A DNA stretch of 64,000 nucleotides from Bowmanella denitrificans (GTDB lineage Bacteria; Pseudomonadota; Gammaproteobacteria; Enterobacterales; Alteromonadaceae), in assembly GCF_039522935.1 (NCBI RefSeq), contig NZ_BAAAEI010000023.1:372001-436000 (forward strand), written 5' to 3'. The first letter of the stretch is position 1. Each line of letters opens with the position of its first letter. A model generated the notes under the pieces. That model saw only the letters and a program-made list of their open reading frames with translations, was not told where the DNA came from and did not search any database. Shown here piece by piece: positions 62,811 to 64,000 of the stretch. The translations under genes and the position numbers were made by a program.

Positions 62811-62826
62811 CAGACCAGTCGGTCAC
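62811..62826 (-). promoter_or_regulatory. TetR operator in front of its own gene
   Basis: CAGACCAGTCGGTCAC, 21 bp upstream of the TetR start codon. Shares the core GWCCAGTYGGTC with the two sites at 61640-61706. Confidence 0.6.
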
Positions 62827-62956
62827 ATTACCTTGTGCGTGTTTTCGGAGCAATAACGCTCAGGCATAAAATCTTTACCGCATATCAGCGGCTTATCCAT
62901 AAAGTGACTATGCTGAGTTAACCACAGGCTTATTTCACAGAATAAACGAGGTTGGA

Positions 62957-63411
62957 TTGCACTTAATCTTTCGTGCGCTGGTGCTGACAATGGGTAGTTT
63001 CTGTTTATCCATACCGGCAATGGCACAAGCCATCGAACATACCATCTACACCTATCATTCTGATCCGCCCTTTTATCTGCCAGATCAGCCCTCAGATCTC
63101 AGCAGAGCCTGGGTGGATAGATTTAATCTCAGTCAGGAACAGATCAAACTGAGATTGCTGCATATTGAGCGGGCTGCACTGAATCAGTTGATAGAACAAG
63201 GCAAACCCTACCTTATGATGGTTATTCCCGTCATGTGCTGGGCAGTGCACAGCAGGCTCTGGTGTTACAACAAATAAACCGCTTTATTCGAGACAGCCAT
63301 GACAATCCTAATTGGCGGGTGCAGTTGATGAAATGGGGTGTGGAAGGCTTAATGAACCCATTTGAGCTGGAGCTGGAAGAATTGATGGAGGTGGATTTGG
63401 ATAAACAGTAA
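62957..63411 (+). pseudogene. Periplasmic solute-binding protein remnant (internal deletion plus frameshift)
   Basis: Frame 1 (62957 to about 63213) encodes a signal peptide (MHLIFRALVLTMGSFCLSIPAMAQA) and the start of an amino-acid-type solute-binding protein (YTYHSDPPFYLP..LSRAWVDRFN..IKLRLLHIERAALNQLIEQGKPYL). After that the sense continues one frame over (63214-63411) with DGYSRHVLGSAQQALVLQQINRFI..NPNWRVQLMKWGV and stops. Only about 150 of the usual 240-270 residues remain, so roughly 100 codons of the middle are missing besides the shift. The upstream frame alone would end as a meaningless tail at 63277. Confidence 0.75.
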
Positions 63412-63514
63412 TCCCGCTGGATACTGCATTGGTCGCAGTAGCCATGGCATGGTTGTTGCCAACTTGTTAATCTGTCCAGGAACACATAACAACAATCATA
63501 GGAAGATCTCTGAT

Positions 63515-64000
63515 ATGAAAAGGTTCTTACTGCCGCTGGCATGCTTGTCTGCTGGCGTTGCTCAGGCCGGTGCCGATCTGGACATGGCCAATAAAATCCG
63601 CAGCGAAGGTTTTTATAACTCCCATGTCATGCATACGCTGGAACACCTCACCGACAAAATCGGCTCCAGGCTGACCAATTCACCGCAAATGGATCAGGCA
63701 AACCGCTGGACACTGGAACAGCTGAAGGCCTGGGGGCTGGAAAATGCCTATCTTGATCCATTTGAGTTCGGCCGTGGCTGGTCGCATGACTCGGCGCTGA
63801 TTAATCTGGTGTCTCCTCGTGATGAGTCATTACACGGAATTCCGGTGGCCTGGACGCCTGGTACCCAAGGCAAGGTCGAAGGGGAGGTGATGCTGTTTGA
63901 TGCGGTCACCGAGGCGGATCTGCAAAAATATCAGGGTAAGCTTAAAGGTAAAGTTTTACTGATGGGTGAACAGCCACCCATAGGTAAGCCCAAGACCATT
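63515..64000 (+). CDS. M28-family zinc peptidase, N-terminal part (cut by window end)
   Basis: 162 codons visible. Signal peptide MKRFLLPLACLSAGVAQA, then DMANKIRSEGFYNSHVMHTLEHLTDKIGSRLTNSPQMDQANRWTLEQLKAWGL and the PA-type insert (LINLVSPRDESLHGIPVAWTPGT..GKVLLMGE) found in secreted aminopeptidases of the M28 group. The zinc-binding residues would lie beyond the edge. AGGAAG precedes the ATG. Confidence 0.85.
   Translation, partial: MKRFLLPLACLSAGVAQAGADLDMANKIRSEGFYNSHVMHTLEHLTDKIGSRLTNSPQMDQANRWTLEQLKAWGLENAYLDPFEFGRGWSHDSALINLVSPRDESLHGIPVAWTPGTQGKVEGEVMLFDAVTEADLQKYQGKLKGKVLLMGEQPPIGKPKTI

Overview
The window reads as chromosome of a motile, Gram-negative gammaproteobacterium, most likely of the order Alteromonadales. 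The evidence is the gene order flhA-flhF-flhG-fliA-cheY-cheZ-cheA-cheB-parC-parP-cheW-DUF2802, with a convergent flhB-like/fliK pair and a ccmABCDEFGHI operon next to it, together with leuABCD, mlaA, an RND pump and cellobiose phosphorylase. The genus cannot be fixed from the sequence alone. There are no rRNA genes, convincing tRNA genes, transposases or CRISPR arrays.

Layout. 1-3.8 kb: end of a transporter, GH94 cellobiose phosphorylase and a LacI-type repressor with a probable operator (cello-oligosaccharide use). 3.8-9.7 kb: leuABCD on the minus strand with a leucine-rich leader peptide, attenuator and promoter, bracketed by two copies of a palindrome-rich dispersed repeat. The right-hand copy carries 19 tandem AACAGCC heptamers that end 17 bp before a sigma-54-type promoter of flhA. 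9.7-21.8 kb: late flagellar export, regulation and chemotaxis operon, including the polar-array proteins ParC/ParP and a CheA whose linker contains three copies of a short acidic motif. 21.8-25.5 kb: an accessory island at the convergent junction between the chemotaxis operon and flhB-like/fliK. It holds an AAC(3)-I-like acetyltransferase followed by an integron attC-like site, a small unknown gene, and a complete retron of the Ec86 (Eco1) type: effector, msr-msd RNA and reverse transcriptase. 25.5-27.9 kb: flhB-like and fliK. 28.1-35.9 kb: cytochrome c maturation operon running into mlaA. 36-38.3 kb: UDP-GlcNAc dehydrogenase/epimerase pair. 38.5-41.8 kb: YkuD-type protein, alanine racemase, DUF3300. 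42-49 kb: RND efflux operon with a divergent LysR gene. 49-64 kb: mixed housekeeping and accessory genes (chemoreceptor, zinc peptidase-like protein, diguanylate cyclase, cyclase-family and DsbA-like proteins, LysR, HPP/TetR pair, secreted trypsin-PKD-CBM protease, unknown 405-aa protein, signal peptidase I, DUF1835, membrane protein/TetR pair, a decayed solute-binding protein, and the start of an M28 peptidase).

The most notable system is the retron. The effector stop codon contains the predicted branch guanosine, the msr-msd RNA starts inside the effector gene, and the second arm of its closing stem covers the RT ribosome-binding site, so three functions share about 160 bp. A 17-bp direct repeat lies on each side of the retron. 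The other strong signals are the integron-cassette-like AAC(3) gene, the heptamer array next to the flhA promoter, and two small regulons with visible TetR operators.
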